This document shows, in pieces, positions 1-11,199 of a DNA stretch of 27,558 nt. Source of the DNA: Bondarzewia mesenterica. Lineage: Eukaryota; Basidiomycota; Agaricomycetes; Russulales; Bondarzewiaceae. Positions within the stretch are counted from its first letter, which is position 1, and each line of letters begins with the position of its first letter. The stretch spans positions 1-27,558 of the forward strand of contig SGPL01000442.1 of the NCBI GenBank assembly GCA_004802705.1. Direction: 5' to 3'. The translations under genes and the position numbers were made by a program. The notes under the pieces are model-generated. The model did not search any database and was not told the DNA's origin. It saw only the letters and a program-made list of their open reading frames with translations.

Positions 1-1860
1 GGGCTGGGGAGGACATGCTGAAAGCAAAGGTAAAAAAGTGAGAAAGATGAGCATGCCCATGAAATAAATGAGCGAGCGAGTGAGCGAAGAAATAAATAAA
101 AATTGCCAATACTGAGTCTAAATAGAAAAAGATGAGAAAGAGTGTGGGAGATATATAGTTAAATGTCCAAACAGGATCTCTTTCCTGATTAGGATGACAA
201 TCTTGATCCTGGAGCATCTGTGCACACAGATGATGCCTCACAGATTTGAGTGATCAGCTCATCTGGATGATTAATGGGATCATCAAAGAGTGCTGAGAGT
301 CCTAGTTTTGATGAGACATACCTTCCCATCTCTTCTCATACCACCCCATCACCATTCCTTTCCCTCAAAGCCATCCGCAACATCTCCTTCTTCATCTGTC
401 GCATGATCTCATAATGATGCGAACTGAAACTAAGTTGAGCTCAAATGGCGAAGTAGAGACTCGGGAGATGTTGCTGGATGAGCTAGATGAACTAGTTGTT
501 GGATGGCAGGTGTGAAGCATTCACCCATAAAAGTTCTGGTCTAGAGTCACATCACACTAGAAAAATCCCATGCAGTTCATCATAGTAGAGGAGCTCACCA
601 ATTGAGAATACAATAAAAGATAAGGGGGTGAGGGAAACTGTAAGGGTGAAAAATAGTCGAACAGTGTGAGGTGGGTCAGATAGAAACTAGGTGGAAACAT
701 AAAAGTTCATTGCTTCGACTGAGGGGAGCACAATAGAGATGTGCATAGATGCTGATTAACCAGTGTGAGCAGAGTCGACTAACTAATGAGATAGTGGTTC
801 TGAGGTAATGGCACCAAGTTTGGCACCTGCAATAAGCACTGAGAATGAAATGGCATATGGAGGTAGATCATCAGTAGGTGGTAGCAGTATGGGAATCCAA
901 AGTTTAGACATGAGAATACAGTAGAAGAGAAGTAGGAGAAGCTGATGGAGGGATGAGACATACAACAGTTGACTTTGTAGGTGCATTTTGTATTATCATG
1001 CAGCCTTTTATCAGACTTCTTTCAGGTATCTCTGTTCTTTCTGGTCTCAGCTATTAGCATGATGGGTCCATTTTATGAATCTAATCATCTTTCATTCTGG
1101 AGCATTTCATGCTCATGCCCAGAAATTGATTATGAACTTGTTATTGAATCTTCGGTTTTTCAGAGTCTCACATTATCCTATGTTCAAGGATATTGTGCAT
1201 CCTGATACTGAATGATGAATTATGTTCAAAATAATTTTTGTGCATGACACCATCTATAACTTTTTGGCAGTCATCTTATTTTTTATGCAATTAAGAATAG
1301 AATCAAGGACTGTTGAATAAATTTGCTGTTTGATGACAGCCTCACATTGATCATACTCATTGACCTTTTTTTAATCACCTTATCATAAGCTTCAACCTCT
1401 TTATTCTTAGCATCGAGTGCAGGTGCAGAGGGCTTAGTCAGTTTTCTAGCAGTTCTGGCCAAGTGCCGTAACCACTCAGTTTTCAATTTGATAGCAGCTT
1501 TGACTTAATCCTTATATACAAGCCAATTAGTGAGGTCATTAGCTAACTTCAAAATGGTAGTAAGAGTGATCAAATTGGTGAGCAACATTGACAGAACACT
1601 AGGGCCCATAACTTATTGAATTATGGGGCTAGAAGTACAGAGAACTCAATGATAAAATAGATCATTATATTTAATGTAAGTACTCAAAAGCATGGATAAC
1701 TATATATAAAGTGTAAGTATAGAGAACATCAAATAAAAAGCACGAGGCTTACCTTAGTGATAAAACAGATCACTGAGGTAAATCTAAGCATAATGTGTTA
1801 GTATATCTAACTCAATATGTGGCTGACAAACTGTATAGTATCATAACAATCTCTGAGACT
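1..1860 (-). pseudogene. Decayed intron-containing gene, unknown family, cut by window edge
   Basis: I do not recognise this gene. On the minus strand three stretches read like protein. A possible 5' exon at about 1860-1752 ends at a good splice donor (GTAAGC, seen as gcttac on the plus strand). About 1600-1310 gives a Lys/Glu/Ala-rich helical segment containing WLRHLARTARKLTKPSAP followed by KNKEVEAYDKVIKK. About 420-160 gives a second segment with MRQMKKEMLRMALRERNGDG and LGLSALFDDPINHPDELITQ. Charged helices and normal amino-acid mix set these apart from the low-complexity frames on the other strand. Stops interrupt all of them, for example a TAA where Arg or Gln would fit near 1508. The reading runs toward coordinate 1, so the 3' end lies outside. 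It may be another member of the Agaricomycete family seen at 24750-26810, but I cannot show that. Confidence 0.5.
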
Positions 1861-2111
1861 GACCAATAAAAAAAGTAAGTAAATAGTAAGTAAGAAAAAG
1901 GATATTTGCTTATGTCCAACAAAGCCAGTGTCCTCAACACTTCAAGCATGCAGATGATTCTAATGATGGCACTAATGTATTGAAGGTTCACAAACTATAG
2001 CATGCATGCATCTATAATTTGATCAGCCTGAGCTGCTAGCAAAATCCATCTTCAATAACGGATAGTGATTATAGCCATAATGTTGAGTGTAGAGAGAATA
2101 AAGGATATAGC

Positions 2112-4450
2112 ATGAATAAGAATTCCATTGGGGAAGATGAAGCCAAAAATACTGATAAAGAGGAGATCAATAGAGGAGATTGCATTGATGATGCTGACAA
2201 TCATGATAATGTGGACCACAGTGATAAGGGTGATTGTGGTGATAAGGGTGGCAGTGGCAATAAGGGCAGCCACAGTGCAAAGGACAATCATGATGTAGAG
2301 AGCAGCCATAATGCTAGGGATGGTTATAATTATAAGGGTGGTCATGGTGGCAATGATGGCAGTTATAGTGGTAGTTATTATAATGAAGGGGGGTTACACT
2401 AATGAGGGTAGTCATGCTAATGAAGGAGATAGAGCAGATAGAGCAGATAGAGCATACAAACATAATGATGATGCTATCAAATCTGACACTAAAATTGCAC
2501 TCCTCAAGCACAAGTTTCAGGCTGCACAATTATCAAAAGGTCTTCTGAAACAATCAAAACATTTGCTAGCATCTGCTTTTAGTGAAGATATTAGGATTCA
2601 AGAGAGGGATATACACAACAAATTACACCATGCCTAACCAGCCTTTGACAGCAATAATGATGATAAAAAGGCCAACATTGAGCATGCTTTTTTTGGATTG
2701 TGGAACAGTAGAACAAAGAAAGGAAAGGGTTATGAGTCCAAGCATGAAGATATATTAGGCTTAAATGGTAATTTAGAGGTCAAGCACATTATTACAATGA
2801 GGATGGGCAGAGATAAGATTGCTAGTAAGTGTGGCAGAGGTAAGGCAGCCACCAAATTTAGTAAACCACACTCACAAGCTTTTGCAAAGTCACACAAGCT
2901 CTCTAGCTCTAAACAAGCAGTCTTCACTTCTCAACAATACCAGAGATTATAATCAAAATGGTGAGAAAACAGTGAGCATTTTTTTTTATTAATCTCAATA
3001 CAATAGTCAGCCTGCACTATCTAATTTCACAATCCAGAATAAACTCAACTAGAAGGCATCACACTCTCAGTCACAAGCACATTCAAAAAATGAGCATACA
3101 AGGACTCAATCCACCTCAAAATAGTCTGATAGTGAAGATGATCTCATCCCCACTGGTCTCTAATTGACTTCAAAATACTATTTTAAAGCAAACAACTTTC
3201 ATGATGTGAGACATCAGAAAAGGGTGGTGCATAAGGTGAGTAATATGCTCATGCCCAGAGAGAGATTCACTTTCTAATCCTAATAGATAAAAAAAAAAAA
3301 AAAGTTACAATGACTCTAATAATGACTCAGACTTTAATGACAACTCTGACTCTGATAACAATGATACTACTACTAACATCACCACTGACAGTGGCAAAGT
3401 CAAGCACAAGGTCAGTGCAAGAAATATTGAATGCTATAAATTTAATGATGGTTAGCTTGCAGAGACCCAGCTTGCATGACCAACTGCTAGTTTTAAGTTG
3501 TCTCTAAAGAAGCAGTCTTTGAAAATCTATAAAGTGCTGTCTGAGAGTGTTGAGAAGGTAATTGAATACATTTGCACTATCAATTCATTTCCAAAAGCCA
3601 CTAAGAGGATGCAGCTCTAGCACAATACATTTATAAGCATTGCAAAGCAAGTAAGGGAGGATGTGTGATATGCTAAGATGCTAGCATCAGTTGTGAGTAA
3701 TATTTTGCTATCTCTTAAAACTATCTTATATTTAGGTCTCTTTGCAGTCTGAGGGTTGAATCTCTCGCACCTGAGGCAAAGTCAAAGATGTAGTGGTAAA
3801 TCTCATCATGGCTTACTTCTCGATCTAATCAAGCCATGTTACAAGATAAGTGGCCACATTAATCAAAGACTATAAATACATCTAACCTATAGATAAAAAG
3901 GTGTATAGGTATTGTCACATCTCAAGATTGCAATATTGACACATGATGTAAGAACCAGACCTTGAATGATAAGCTTTATCAGCATCTCATCTTTACAACT
4001 ATTGCCCACAATCAATTCATCAAGCCCAAGTTATTTAATCTGCCTTTTTATAGCAGTAGTATCAAAGAGCAAGTGAGTGAGCATGAGATACTAGTAGCAT
4101 TGATTGTGCTGATTGTAACTGGGATGCATTGCTTTATTTTCATCTGTTACTATTTAATTCATTGTTTTTAGATCTATACTGCATTTTGCGAATAGCAAAC
4201 TAAGATGCAGATTGAGATCTTCTTCACAGAGAATTTTTACAGCAACATATATCACAAGCATCTCACCTCATTGAACAACATCCATGTAAAGAATAAGTAT
4301 GGCTATCACAATGTGGTTTTAGATCTATATAATATGGCAACATATAATTATTCTCGTCTTCTCTAAATCTTACACTTATTGTTATCAAGAGCATTTTAAA
4401 TATTGATGTGATTGATAATGAGCTAGTTATAAGCCTTACTCTCACAAACT
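2112..4450 (+). pseudogene. DUF6532-like gene, decayed
   Basis: DUF6532 proteins are an expanded Agaricomycete family of unknown function. The 5' part (2112-2640) is low-complexity Gly/Asp/Asn/Ser-rich, followed by a basic segment (2698-2952) and an acidic Asp/Ser/Asn-rich linker at about 3300-3410 next to a poly-A run. The domain begins near 3535, where VEKVIEYICTINSFPKATKR matches the family's opening 'cysteine/asparagine-FP' block. Later blocks are an ALIVLI segment (to 4114) and, after an intron at 4115-4171 (GTAACT to TTTTAG), IYTAFCE-stop-QT then FFTENFYSNIYHKHLTSLNN, which fits the family's 'ALYxxLxEWxxG ... FS...Y..VY..H...L' end. The stop TAG falls where the family has Trp. A second intron fits 3693-3735. 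At least one frameshift lies between 3740 and 3960. Family assignment rests on remembered motifs. Confidence 0.66.
4115..4171 (+). other. Intron within the DUF6532-like pseudogene
   Basis: The 57-bp segment starts GTAACT and ends TTTTAG. Removing it joins two parts of the DUF6532-like block in phase 0, giving ALIVLI directly followed by IYTAFCE. Reading through it instead gives an unrelated hydrophobic tail and a stop. The size is typical for basidiomycete introns. Confidence 0.6.
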
Positions 4451-4499
4451 AAAAGTCGGTGCTCTGCAAGAAAGATGGCAAGAATTAAACTGTTTCAGT

Positions 4500-5128
4500 C
4501 TCCATTCTGCTCATGTTCTTTTTTTTGTAAGTTCTTCTGTTGATTCTTTATTTGTTTTCTAATGTTGAGTTTCAGGTTGTGTTAGAACTTACTGTCTCAG
4601 TTTTTGTCATTACTTTACATTTCAGTCTCACCTCTTCTTGTCACCTTGAGTCCTCATTATCCTTATTATTTTTTTAATTCTACCTTTAATGCCACCTGTC
4701 TGCTAGTTCTCAGTTTTTTACATACTCTCCACTCACTTGATATAGATTTTTCACATACTTCTTGCTTATTACATGTAAATTTTCTGTTGATATACTAACT
4801 TATCTCATCTATCAAAATACAGTTGATTATCAGTGATTATCAAATGGATAAGGCAAATAATAATAGATAATTACAATTTAATTTGATACTAGTGCATACT
4901 TCTTTCATTTAAATCAATATTTAATAGAAGATAATTATCTGCTGATTATCTTTCACCCTGTATAAGCTTGAACATCTTATCAATATCTTTTATCAGCTAA
5001 TAAAATTAAGATAAGAAAAAGTAGTTATTTTATTTACTAAATTAGATTATTTGTGCTAATAAGACCTTATTTATATATATTAGTGCTTATTTGTATAGAA
5101 GGTTTTTCTTAATATTTACATTCTCAGC
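4500..5128. other. A+T-rich spacer, no gene seen
   Basis: Pyrimidine-rich to about 4800, then very A+T-rich. No frame with protein-like composition was found on either strand. It contains several TGATTATC/GATAATCA words between 4820 and 4960, including a 25-bp hairpin at 4928-4952 with 8-bp arms (AAGATAAT and ATTATCTT). Confidence 0.5.
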
Positions 5129-5410
5129 CCAATAATGATGAGCATGCCCATATTAAAAATCTTAGCTGAACTGTCAAAGATGGTTAACAGTGAGCAAGTA
5201 AAATATTGTTTACACACTTGGCCCAGCAACAGTGAGCAAGCCCTTACTAAAAATCTCAGCCAAACTATCAGAAATAGTTAATAGCGAGAAGGCAAAATAT
5301 TATTTACATATTTGGCCTGATAATAGTAAGCAAGCCCTTGCCAAAAATCTCAGCTGAACTGTCAGAGATAGTCAACAGTGAGTAGGCAAGCTCATAATAT
5401 CTCACTCATC
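5129..5410 (+). repeat. 94-bp tandem repeat, about three copies
   Basis: The marker AAAAATCT begins at 5155, 5249 and 5343, an exact 94-bp spacing. Each unit carries an AGTGAGCAAGCCC-like stretch, then the AAAAATCT marker, a CAGCTGAACTGTCAGAGAT-like core and an AAAATATT-TTTAC stretch with TTGGCC. The core and the following GTCAACAGTGAG resemble the 56-bp satellite at 23026-24034, for example 18 matches over 22 positions against the first unit of that array. A decayed partial copy may extend to about 5470. Copies differ mostly by transitions. Confidence 0.75.
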
Positions 5411-6189
5411 CTACTTAGCCCAACTGTTAGAGTCAGCAAATAATAATGTAGGCTGAACTATTAAAAATAGGCCTCATCTACAAAAATCTCACTTGCAAAT
5501 AAGATGTTATTTATACTTATTCATTTTATTTTAGTTTTTTTTCTATATTCTAATTTAACACTAATTGATATCTAATTTGATGCTAATTTATATCTAATTA
5601 AAAGCAAATTACCTTTTATAATATAATTTCTTTATTTAATTTAGTTTAAACTTTATTTTTAAGCAATAAAGATATTTATGATCAAATTTTTAACATGTGA
5701 GTAAGCTATTAGCTGAATTAGCAAGTGTTGAAGCCTTAAAATATAGTAGCTAAGCTTAATAATTATTACTAACTTGCAATATTAATACACTAATTACAAT
5801 TGAGCATAAACATAACTGATTAAAGCATATTGTATGGTTAATATTGATCAGTGTAGTCATTATTAAGTTTTGTATTTATTGATCAAGTCAAAGTAATTAT
5901 TAATAAAAAATCTTTAGATTTTAGCTCTTCTTATCAAGACTTTTTTTGATGATTTATACTATGTATAAAGTTGATGCACGAAAAATGATAATAGCCAACA
6001 ATATCGAGCAGTTGTAAAATTTTATTACAAGTCAAATTGAGATCTATATATAAAATCATGTGGGGTATAATTATAAACTGAAGTAGTGTAGTAGTTAAGA
6101 GTGATGAGGTAGTATCTTAAAGAAGTGAGGCTCCCATCACAACCTCATCACAGGCCTATTATATCACTGCCTCTACTGCACTGCCACCC
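5411..6189. other. A+T-rich spacer, no gene seen
   Basis: Contains short CTAATTTGATATCTAATT-type repeats at about 5550-5610 and otherwise irregular A+T-rich sequence. No protein-like frame was seen. The 5' exon of the SAP-domain pseudogene could lie near 6050-6190, but I could not identify it. Confidence 0.45.
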
Positions 6190-6712
6190 CCTCATCACTA
6201 CTATGCATAATTGAGGTGCTAAGGGTGCCATCCCTTGCTTTCTTGTTACAGGTCCTACAATTGCATCTTTTTTTAGAAAAAAGAGGGGAGCACACTTATG
6301 CAGCACTATTGCTTGTCCTTCTCCTTTCTTCTTTTTACTCCTGCATATTGAGCAATAATGTAGCTGCCCTCATATCACCTATCTTGTTGATGGTCGACTA
6401 TGCATACAGTGACATCAATGCCTCACTAGCAGTCTTGCTGACTACTAGTATTAGCCTCCCCTGCCTAAGTGGTGTTGGTAATGATGGCAGCCTCATGCAA
6501 AGATATTTATAGATATAAGTACCTCCTTTTCTTTCTCTTTCTTCCCTTTCTGAGTCTCTAGCCACTGACATAACACTTATATGCAATAATGGGGCCATAA
6601 ATGTGATGCTATAAGCCTATTGTGTTAGATTCAAGCTACCACACAATGAGAATAAGGCTACACTCACTGCACAGTTAAAAAAATTCAGCTGTGACCATGA
6701 TGTATAGAACAG

Positions 6713-6785
6713 GTGAGTATCTCGACATCATTGCTCACTATGTCACATTGTCACTTGTGCTGCCACCTCTTGCCTATCTCTTTAG
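6713..6785 (+). other. Intron within the SAP-domain pseudogene
   Basis: Starts GTGAGT and ends CTTTAG. Splicing merges a two-base codon remnant AG with C to restore Ser in the NSLLLAAYDSHK block, directly after the SAP domain. The donor is perfect and the next exon then stays in one frame to 6978. Confidence 0.65.
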
Positions 6786-6978
6786 CCTCCTTCTAGCTGC
6801 CTATGATAGCCACAAGAGGTCCCATATGAATGCTCAATGCTGCAAGAAAAAGCAGTTGATGCAGTGCTGTGAGGTCTTACTTAATCTTGTAGGACTGAGC
6901 AGCACTCATATGCTCTTGCTGACCAAATAGTCTAAGGATATCCACATGCTAGAGCAATGCCAAACACTCCTCAACTAG

Positions 6979-7020
6979 GTGAGTGCTGACCTTTCTGCTT
7001 CATGTAACTTAATTCACTAG
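6979..7020 (+). other. Intron within the SAP-domain pseudogene
   Basis: A 42-bp GTGAGT to CACTAG segment in phase 0. The codon just before it is TAG, where a tryptophan would fit the family pattern (LLxWAxxFVxxHPY). Confidence 0.6.
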
Positions 7021-8051
7021 GCTGCTAGGTTTGTTGCTGCACACCCATACGAGCCACCAGTTGAACACTTTTAAGCATGAGACACTTCTGTCACATTATC
7101 TGCTAGTGCCACTTCACAGCTGGTAAGTTGTTAGCTGCTTGCCCTATCCACTTGCTCAATTCTCAACTGACTGTTTGAATAAAACCTAGACTCTCTCCAC
7201 ATGCACATACTGGATATGAAATTACAACTGCACTATATAAAATTGTAACTGCAGGCCATGCTCTTGTAGCTTGATGAGCTTGCCTCAGCAGATGCTAACA
7301 TTCCTATAGATGAACTGAATTCACGTGTGCTGCTGCTGCTTCTAACATCTTTCTCTACCTCATCATTAATTCTATCTACATTTATCTTTATTGTTGCTCT
7401 CACACCCATCTCATTGCTTGCTATAGCTGTTAGCATGCTGACATTAACCTGTTCTCTCATGCTCAGCAATAACATAATCATAGATATTATTGAGAGTGAT
7501 GTGCCTGACCTACTTGTAGATTCTTATGCTGCAGATATTGTATGTCTCAATAGCAAGTGAGACAACACTACCTTGCACTAGGTTGACATCTCACCTTTAG
7601 TCATCAAAAGTTATGTCACTCCTTTGGTATATTAGCTCAATGTTTATTAGCACTGAAAGAGCACACAGTAGAAAGGCATCAAGGCCAAATGGTTTAAGTG
7701 GAAGGTTCATCTCTTTTTTTCTTCCCTCTCACTCTGGCCTTGTCTGTCTACTTACATGCTGATCAGTCTTCATAGATAGTTGTATAGCACTATCACATGA
7801 CCATTATGGCCCAATTTTAAGCTAAATTTTCCTTGAAGAATGGCAAGCACATGACCTTCATTGCCATCACCATTCATCTTCATGAGTTGCACAAGGCCAA
7901 GAACGAGGAGGTCAATAAAAGGGTGAGAAATAAGTAGGGTGTTATTTTTGACTCCACTTTTGTGTATATGAAAGACAATAAGAAGATTTTGATAATTAAT
8001 CACTTGGCTATTGTTAAGCACTACTACTACATTATGAGCGACTCTACTTAA

Positions 8052-8489
8052 TATTTTATTGGTCTCTCATTCACATTTTCTTCAATAATTTTTACTTGTA
8101 TATTACTCATATCTACGGCATTCAATATCTGACATTGCATCTTTTACGTATAATAGCATGACTTTTTATAAGTAAAACACTTGATTACAAGCACATGATC
8201 CATGTTGAAAAATTTTTTTCATGAAGTTATTTTATTATCATTCTATAAGATGAGGTATTTGACAATGATCAAATGAGTAAACTCTTGATTCCATCTATCT
8301 CACTCATAGATCTTGTGAAGTGGCCACCACAATTCAACTAATAAGTATTGACATCTATTGCGATAAAAAGAATGAATGCTGTAAGAATGAGGATTGATCT
8401 CAATATTAAGGAGGTTATTTTAAAAAATCTTTAAGAACTGTTCAGTTGACTACAAAGAAAGAAAAAATGTTAGATCGAGCAAATTTCAT
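8052..8489. other. Spacer, no gene seen
   Basis: A+T-rich sequence between converging pseudogenes (plus-strand SAP and minus-strand unknown). It likely holds their 3' flanks. No repeat or protein-like frame stood out. Confidence 0.4.
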
Positions 8490-8677
8490 ATTTAAAATAT
8501 GAGCTCACCATAGGTGTATTGGCAATAGCAACACAGTCACTAGACATGATGTAACAGAATATATAATCTTCATTAATCTGCAACATGAAGAGCTACTCAT
8601 TAAGAGCTCATACTAGATAGAGGTGAGCCATCTCCTTAGGTAATGCATAAAGATAGAATGGCTTGATATCTACACAG

Positions 8678-8729
8678 CTATTAGGCATGAGCACAAACAA
8701 CTAATGACTAAGACAGACATACAACTTAC
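8678..8729 (-). other. Intron within the unknown minus-strand pseudogene
   Basis: On the minus strand the 52-bp segment starts GTAAGTTG and ends CCTAATAG. It separates the ALKIQMYDIEKF exon from the CVDIKPFYLYALPK exon. Confidence 0.5.
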
Positions 8730-9815
8730 CTTCATACTGACTTGTCTTGTAGAATAGAAGAGTGATCTTAATATAATTCTCAAAAACTTCTCAATGTCAT
8801 ACATCTGAATCTTCAGAGCCTCATCAAAATATAGCAGGTATAAGAATATGATTATATAAGCTGCAGAGAGGAGTCAATGAGCTCATCTTCCACTCCACTC
8901 ATGAAGATCATGTAGGTTTGACTTTTATAGAATGGTGATACACTCAATCACACCTTAAGCATATAGCCTTGCTATTTTATAACTCTATACCATTCCCCAT
9001 AGCCCTTCACATCCCTCTTAACAACTGTATATTAGAGTATATAACAAGATTATATCATTAAATTAACTAACTCAAAGCATGAGATATTGCCTGATGCTTC
9101 ATGATAGATGGCCAACAGAACATAAGCAGCTGAAAAGCTAAAACCATCACTAGATTACCTAAGCCATAATCAACTGCTTCTTTTTATTTCTAAATGCATT
9201 ATATGACTTTTAGAGCTATTTTACTTATTTCCTCCTTACCTCTATGTTTATCATGTGTAATAGTACACTCATACCTTGCACATTTCTAAAGGTTGTTTAA
9301 CACAACCTCCATATCTCTTATTTTATGACTTGTTTACTTTTCTCTTTATTTTATCTGTGTCCATCACTCTCACTCACTCTTTCTTTCTACCTACTTCGCT
9401 AATCAGAGTGCTACCTGATTCTGCAACTGTGATTCCATGTCGGTCACATCAGCCCATAGCTATTAACATATAATTCTCCTATCACTCAGTCTTATTCTGC
9501 ATACTATCATGCTCATAAATACAAGTTTGCTTTATTCCTCAGAATAAGCATTTCAGTTTACTTTGAGTATAAGACACTTTCAGCTCACTTTATAGTCATG
9601 AGTGGTTTATATAGCTTGTCACCTTCACTTTCATTATTGCCTTCACCTTCATCTTCATCTTTATCATCATAACTCACTCTCATAGCTCCACCTTAATGAG
9701 CTCTCCTCATTTATCCACTCATTAAAATATTGCATGCTCGCACGTGTCGATACCTCAAACTTGCCTAAAGCTCATACTTACCCACTTGCTTTGTGTTCTC
9801 ATTATGTGTTCCTCA

Positions 9816-9835
9816 TTTGTTGTTGTTGTTGTTGT
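9816..9835. repeat. (TTG)n microsatellite
   Basis: About six to seven TTG triplets. On the minus strand they fall in the unknown pseudogene as CAA/ACA codons, a possible Gln or Thr homopolymer. Confidence 0.7.
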
Positions 9836-10920
9836 CACTTCACTCACTCATTGAGATTTCTAATCAGAGACTCTTAATGCTCTCACTCACTTATATATTT
9901 TAGTGGTTCTTTTGGTTAGTTTTCCCTCCTAGAGGCACTGCTGGCATATCAATGGGCACATAGGCCTTAATTTGCTAGTGTTCAAAACTGTGGTTGAAGT
10001 TGTACATCTTTAACATAATATCTTAAAAGATAGACATAAAAAAAGTCAGCGACTACATCTTCTCTCAAAAAAAAAAAATGCTAATTAACATGATTGCACA
10101 AGCACTGGTGGTAGTTTCTCCTATGTGTATCTATAAATTAAAGAGTTCATGAGCCACACAATAATTCAGATAGATCGATTATGACATATCTTTCTTTTAT
10201 GAAAGCTGACCATATAGGTGAAGATGATCATAGAGACTGATGAATTGCTGATCTATTTTTCTGTAATCTCACTTTTATACTAAGAAAGCATGCTGAGTTC
10301 ATGCAAGTGACTGAATGCATAAGTTATAGCAGCTCTCATCTTTTGAGCAAGATTGTAAGTCTCTTGTGCTATGTCAGATAGCTTCAATGAACTATTAAGG
10401 AGAAGCTCATCATAGTTATTGAAAAATATGATAAGAGCTGTGAAAGCATATGAGAGTAGGAGAGATTGAAATACCTTTGTATAATTCAAGCTGCAAAAAA
10501 TAAGGGCACCTCAGCATATAGAGTAGAGCTAAAAAACTCCTCACTTTGTCTAATCAGGCCTTGCTCTTCTAAAAATCTTGTGTAGACTTACATGAGACTG
10601 AATTCAAACACAAGCATTCAGTAAACTATCACAAAGGACTGTGTGGATCATAAAATACTTGTATCCCTAATTTGTTTACTCAGTCATGCCTTTGAATGCA
10701 CTCATAAGGATGTCTTTTAACTTCTTGAGGCTCTGCAGCTTCTCAAGCACATCAAGCTTATCTTTATTATCTTATTCTTTAAGGCCATTCATCTCAATGT
10801 CTTCTTGTAGAAAAGCCTTAGATACAAGGAGGAGCAAGGCCTCCTATTTCTCATCGATATCATCTTGCACTTCTTCATTGGCAGGCTGTTCCCAATTATT
10901 ATGAGTATCTAAAGCTTCTG

Positions 10921-11199
10921 AAAGACCAAAAACTCAGGCTTAGAAATAGCAAATATAGAGTGTAAGTATGAGATAGTGGGATGGAGAAAATGGGCACAGA
11001 AATAGTAGAGAGCAAGCTTAGTCAAGAGATGCAGAAGGCATTATTATATAATCAAGCTCATAGTCTGCATTTTTATCAGATGACATCTGCATATCCTTAT
11101 ATTTATTGTTATTATTATTGTTATATTTTACATATACACATCTTACTACATTATAATTTATATACAAGACAGCCAACATGAGTCAATGAGAACAAAATA
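10921..11199. other. Spacer, no gene seen
   Basis: Sequence upstream of the minus-strand pseudogene, so it may hold its promoter or missing first exons. A TTATTGTTATT microsatellite lies at about 11100-11135. Confidence 0.35.

Larger units (their letters stand above)
6190..8051 (+). pseudogene. SAP-domain protein gene, decayed but with its exon frame preserved
   Basis: SAP domains are about 35-residue helix-loop-helix DNA-binding motifs. The block at about 6607-6712 reads AYCVRFKLPHNENKATLTAQ then LKKFS, matching 'yCkxfgLpxxGnKaxLxxrLxxFS'. After an intron at 6713-6785 the frame continues as NSLLLAAYDSHKRSH, then KKKQL, SKDIHMLEQCQTLLN, and across an intron at 6979-7020 as AARFVAAHPYEPPVEHF. 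This resembles the conserved tail of basidiomycete SAP proteins (WNSLL-GA--SHKG ... SKD.R). Further introns fit 7123-7254 and 7705-7766. Exons 6786-6978, 7021-7122, 7255-7704 and 7767-8051 all join in phase. I count 15 in-frame stops there (10 TAG, 2 TAA, 3 TGA), several at Trp or Gln positions. The last exon is a basic C-terminus containing LHELHKAKNEEVNKRVRNK. A putative role is DNA binding; the copy is dead. Confidence 0.68.
8490..10920 (-). pseudogene. Decayed multi-exon gene of unknown family
   Basis: I do not recognise this gene, and it could be two. Reading from the right, 10900-10680 codes for an acidic, helical segment with NWEQPANEEVQDDIDEK and DKLDVLEKLQSLKKLKDILM. Near 9835-9816 a (CAA)n run, and near 9680-9630 a run of Asp/Glu codons, give low-complexity linkers. 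About 9040-8870 reads RDVKGYGEWYRVIK then FYKSQTYMIFMSGVEDELID, and about 8818-8730 reads ALKIQMYDIEKFLRIILRSL. A clean intron fits 8678-8729 (GTAAGT to TAATAG), after which CVDIKPFYLYALPKEMAHLY follows. Stops are frequent and mostly TAG or TGA. The region 9180-9600 gave no convincing exon. Confidence 0.45.

Noticed and set aside
2052..2345. A 97-codon minus-strand frame rich in Ile/Thr, like a membrane protein.
   Set aside because: It is antisense to the Gly/Asp/Asn-rich leader of the DUF6532-like pseudogene, and its composition reflects the simple repeats there.
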